Shown piece by piece: positions 52,028-54,416 of a stretch of 54,416 nt of DNA. Position 1 is the stretch's first letter, and each line of letters starts with the position of its first letter. The notes under the pieces were generated by a model. That model was not told the origin of the DNA, ran no database searches, and saw only the letters and a program-made list of their open reading frames with translations. A program made the position numbers and the translations under genes. Source of the stretch: Pseudomonadales bacterium (GTDB taxonomy: Bacteria > Pseudomonadota > Gammaproteobacteria > Pseudomonadales > Pseudohongiellaceae); NCBI GenBank assembly GCA_022822865.1, contig JAJDYJ010000063.1:1-54416 (forward strand), read 5' to 3'.

Positions 52028-53056
52028 TTAGTTCGGAGAGAAAGCGGGACAATTTGTAGAAGGACAAGCATTAACATCCTTGAAATTGCTATTTATTGCT
52101 AGAGCCAAATCAACACCGTGACTTCGCGTGTTATCTGTAATAACTGTTTTTGCTCCAGTAGCCCTAATATATTCAATCGTTCCCTCAAAATCTGCATGAT
52201 TGGTTAGCGCCACTCTAAACGCTCGCTCGGAATACTCGACAACTGGATCATCCGGTCGTGCCATATATGCACTGCAAGAAATGCTTGTTCCTTCAACAAG
52301 CTCATTGTGAAAGCCATCGCCCTTGGCATAGAGCCTAATGTATGATTGACCGTTCAGAGCAATCCGCCCCTCTTGGGAATCAATCCTAGTGACGGTGCCT
52401 AGAGCAAAACCATTCGCCTGATACACGGAAATTTCATTGATCAATCTCTTACTCACCAAAATGGGAACTCTTACATTGGCAGACAATACATGTAGAACTC
52501 GCTCTATTGTTCCCCTATGGGCATGAATATGCACAGAGCCTCTGCGTAGTCTTTGGCAAACGATTTCTTGCAGTCGACTCTCTGCCTCTCCTTGTGTATA
52601 TTCCCGAACACTTGCTGGACTGCCATAAGTGCTATCTATTACAAGCTCATCAACTTGGATTACATCATTGATCGGCCACGAAAAATCTCCCGAATATCCA
52701 CAACGAAATCCATCAGGATGCTCTACTACAACTTGAGCGGAACCCAACATATGACCCGATCTGACGAAAGTGAGCTTTGTTCCGTCTTCTAACTCTCTTT
52801 CTATTCCCCAATCAAGTGAAATGATATTGTCTCTATATTCAAGGTCTGCATTGAACTCAGAAATCAGGAGCGCCTTCGTTTCTTTGCTCATGAAAATGTA
52901 TTGCAATCCTTTACTTCTATTGAAATCTCCCATGTGATCGTCGTGGACATGAGTTTGAACACGGAAGTCAAAGCCCTCCGCGTAACCGTCACAAATCAGG
53001 TTAGCTCCAAGGCGCACAGCACCATTGTCAAATACGTCAACTCTCGGACGAACCAT
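52028..53056 (-). CDS. MBL-fold, beta-CASP-like nuclease
   Basis: A protein of 342 residues with a full metallo-beta-lactamase set: HVHDDH (His36, His38, Asp40, His41), His102 in SGHMLGSA, Asp124 in YSGDF and His287 in NHADF. DSTYG (141-145) fits beta-CASP motif A, as in CPSF73 and RNase J relatives, so the target would be RNA or DNA rather than a small molecule. The late NHADFEGTIEYIRATGAK matches DNA/RNA-processing exonucleases of this group (COG1236-like). The ATG overlaps the preceding gene's end by 20 bases. Composition is AT-rich. It is the last gene of an operon that enters from the right edge. Confidence 0.78.
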   Translation of the reverse strand: MVRPRVDVFDNGAVRLGANLICDGYAEGFDFRVQTHVHDDHMGDFNRSKGLQYIFMSKETKALLISEFNADLEYRDNIISLDWGIERELEDGTKLTFVRSGHMLGSAQVVVEHPDGFRCGYSGDFSWPINDVIQVDELVIDSTYGSPASVREYTQGEAESRLQEIVCQRLRRGSVHIHAHRGTIERVLHVLSANVRVPILVSKRLINEISVYQANGFALGTVTRIDSQEGRIALNGQSYIRLYAKGDGFHNELVEGTSISCSAYMARPDDPVVEYSERAFRVALTNHADFEGTIEYIRATGAKTVITDNTRSHGVDLALAINSNFKDVNACPSTNCPAFSPN

Positions 53057-53759
53057 TCTCCAGTGCCTCTAATACGAGCGCTCTGATCCCTGCCTCTATG
53101 TTCTCTTTACCAAACTCATGCATTGAGGCATTAAAGTCCTCGTTACCCACAAGCGTGAACAGCTTGGAGCCGAGACGACCGGTCGCGCTTCTAATTCCCA
53201 AATTTCCTATCGCGGAAGCCAAAATTAAATCTCTGGCGGATTGAGTCAACATTGCCAGGTTTGATTCAGCTTCAGATGACATCGAGCCAACAAAAACAAA
53301 TCGTTTTGTAACTTGTTGGCGCATGCCAAGTACTTCCTTAATGCATTCACTGATGTTCTTGTCGGAACGATTGCGGAGTTGCGCTACTTGTCGCACCTCC
53401 TTGCTGTTTAGTCCATCTGACAAAATGGTGTCAGCAACAACTTGCTGCTCTTCAACATTGTTTAGTTTTGTCAATTCGAATGCTGCTGTAAATCCAATAA
53501 AATTTCTCTCTGCTCCCCATACTACTAAATGTTGTATATCCTCCGGAAGTTTGAGAATGGCCAAGAATCTTCCTAAATGTCCTGTGCCATCGAGTTGGAC
53601 GGCTTTAGCACAGTCTTGTAGCGACATACCTCCAGAACGGGCTTTCTGCAGAAGTTCTCCGACCTCAATTGGAGATAAAGGTCGCCCTTTCTTGTGTGTC
53701 CCGTATCCCAGGGACATACGAAGACGGCCAAGCTCCAATGCATCTAGTCCTGCGAGCAT
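53037..53759 (-). CDS. Protein with ParB/KorB-type HTH region, no nuclease domain
   Basis: A protein of 240 residues. Residues about 28-128 (LSPIEVGELLQKA, DCAKAVQL, LAILKLPEDIQHLVV, then VADTILSDGLNSKEVRQVA) follow the ParB/Spo0J/KorB HTH pattern. The N-terminal CTP-binding/nuclease-like domain of full ParB proteins is absent. The C-terminal half (about 130-240) is helical and unfamiliar. It probably binds DNA and may pair with the protein encoded upstream, which has its own HTH. The ATG lies 9 bases after the upstream stop. I cannot tell partition, regulation and defence apart from the sequence. Confidence 0.6.
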   Translation of the reverse strand: MLAGLDALELGRLRMSLGYGTHKKGRPLSPIEVGELLQKARSGGMSLQDCAKAVQLDGTGHLGRFLAILKLPEDIQHLVVWGAERNFIGFTAAFELTKLNNVEEQQVVADTILSDGLNSKEVRQVAQLRNRSDKNISECIKEVLGMRQQVTKRFVFVGSMSSEAESNLAMLTQSARDLILASAIGNLGIRSATGRLGSKLFTLVGNEDFNASMHEFGKENIEAGIRALVLEALENGSSES

Positions 53760-53768
53760 GTCTTAATC

Positions 53769-54416
53769 CTAGCTTCCTACCAAAGCTCCACGATCAATTA
53801 GAGCCTCCTCAATAAGAAGGGCCACCATGTCGTCCTGGTTTGCTCCCTCCTCCTTGGCTACTCGCTGAATCGCCGCATGAGTGTCTTGAGTTACGGTTGC
53901 AACAACTTGCATCACTTTAGATCCAGTCTTAGCCCCTTCTATTACATCGTCCACACTGCGCTCAGGGTGGCTCTTTATTTCCTGAACTACCTTTTTTCGC
54001 TGCACTCCTGTCATTGACGTAAACTCTTTAGCTAACTGAACCGCAACCTCTGGATTGGGTACTCCCTCGTCATCGTTCGCAGCATCTTGCGCCTTTACCG
54101 CCACATTGACATCGACGGCATGCTCATCAACCAGTACTTTTAACTCCTTGAGTAACCGAGGGTATTTAATGTACTCGGAAATCTTATTTTTAGGCAGTCC
54201 AGTGGCTTCTGCCACCTCCTTTACAGTCCCATAGATTTTGTACAGGAATAGAATTCCATCCTTTAGTTCTTTCCCAGTTAGTTCTTGTCCGTAAACTCTC
54301 AACCAACTGATTTGATTGAACAAACTGCTGGAAATCCTGGAAAGGTTCCGGCGTTTTGGGTATCTTTGCGTTGGTCTCGAATCAACAAAAAGACACACCA
54401 AAACGCCGGAGGGTTG
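53769..54416 (-). CDS. ParB-like HTH protein, N-terminus beyond the window
   Basis: The frame is open to the right edge, so the N-terminus is missing; about 215 residues are seen. DGILFLYKIYGTVKEVAEATGLPKNKISEYIKYPRLLKEL (near the first third) is a ParB/KorB-like HTH. The C-terminal tail VTQDTHAAIQRVAKEEGANQDDMVALLIEEAL has a short strand-helix-helix pattern like a ribbon-helix-helix domain. A ParB-type CTP-binding domain may lie outside the window. In-window TTG or GTG codons near 54401 could be starts, but the open frame argues for an upstream one. It heads the visible part of the AT-rich operon. Confidence 0.55.
   Translation of the reverse strand, partial: QPSGVLVCLFVDSRPTQRYPKRRNLSRISSSLFNQISWLRVYGQELTGKELKDGILFLYKIYGTVKEVAEATGLPKNKISEYIKYPRLLKELKVLVDEHAVDVNVAVKAQDAANDDEGVPNPEVAVQLAKEFTSMTGVQRKKVVQEIKSHPERSVDDVIEGAKTGSKVMQVVATVTQDTHAAIQRVAKEEGANQDDMVALLIEEALIDRGALVGS

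Noticed and set aside
30612..54416. Link of queD to a deazaguanine DNA-modification (Dpd) locus through the ParB-like genes
   Set aside because: queD lies 21 kb away among unrelated genes, and no TGT-like DpdA, helicase or preQ0-insertion gene is present.

Overview
The window is bacterial chromosome, GC-rich through most of its length and densely coded. No stretch longer than about 300 bases lacks a gene; the longest gap is the smc upstream region, about 27590-27888, which holds a promoter and repeats. Gene content and order point to a gammaproteobacterium: the smc-zipA-ligA cluster, fadBA, prfB-lysS, BamC, MnmC, TtcA, TusA, PdxB, DjlA, BepA and AlaA. I cannot name the genus.

Layout. 1-158 is an open frame running off the left edge. 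189-1406 is an AlaA-type aminotransferase. 7240 down to 1391 (minus) is a tightly packed run fadB-fadA-ttcA-yheU-tusA-pdxB, with overlapping or near-overlapping stops and starts and a sigma70-like promoter in front of fadB. 7374-11206 holds an exported polysaccharide deacetylase (plus), an exported haloalkane dehalogenase-like hydrolase with a DUF1330-like partner, a Bax-like glucosaminidase and BolA (minus). 11354-15179 holds an RbgA/YlqF-type GTPase and the M16C protease PreP, followed by a clean intrinsic terminator. 15409-20115 is a three-gene 2-oxoacid:ferredoxin oxidoreductase unit with a GltD-like flavin/Fe-S subunit. 27589 down to 20108 (minus) is smc, zipA, ligA, djlA. 27740-28110 is an RHH antitoxin gene with no visible toxin, preceded by three 11-bp repeats and an inverted repeat. 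30495 down to 28180 (minus) is tRNA-Val, tRNA-Asp and a secreted S9 peptidase. 30612-32464 is queD and an ECF sigma/anti-sigma operon. 35791 down to 32490 (minus) is prfB (with an intact +1 recoding site), lysS and ung. 35844-44826 holds a small membrane protein, mnmC, a large secreted protein with two internal repeats, an M18 aminopeptidase, an FKBP isomerase, a group II decarboxylase and a leucine-rich-repeat lipoprotein. 44847-51157 holds rmuC, bamC, dapA, a second tusA-like gene, bepA and nadA.

From about 51170 to the right edge the composition turns clearly AT-rich and the genes are no longer housekeeping: a two-TM protein (plus) and a minus-strand operon entering from beyond the edge that encodes two proteins with ParB/KorB-like HTH regions and an MBL-fold, beta-CASP-like nuclease with intact metal-binding residues. 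This is the most likely place for an undescribed system, but only part of it is in view.

Themes: tRNA thiolation and modification (TtcA, two TusA-like proteins, MnmC, QueD), fatty-acid beta-oxidation, envelope assembly and quality control (BamC, BepA, FKBP, Bax), and genome maintenance (SMC, LigA, Ung, RmuC).
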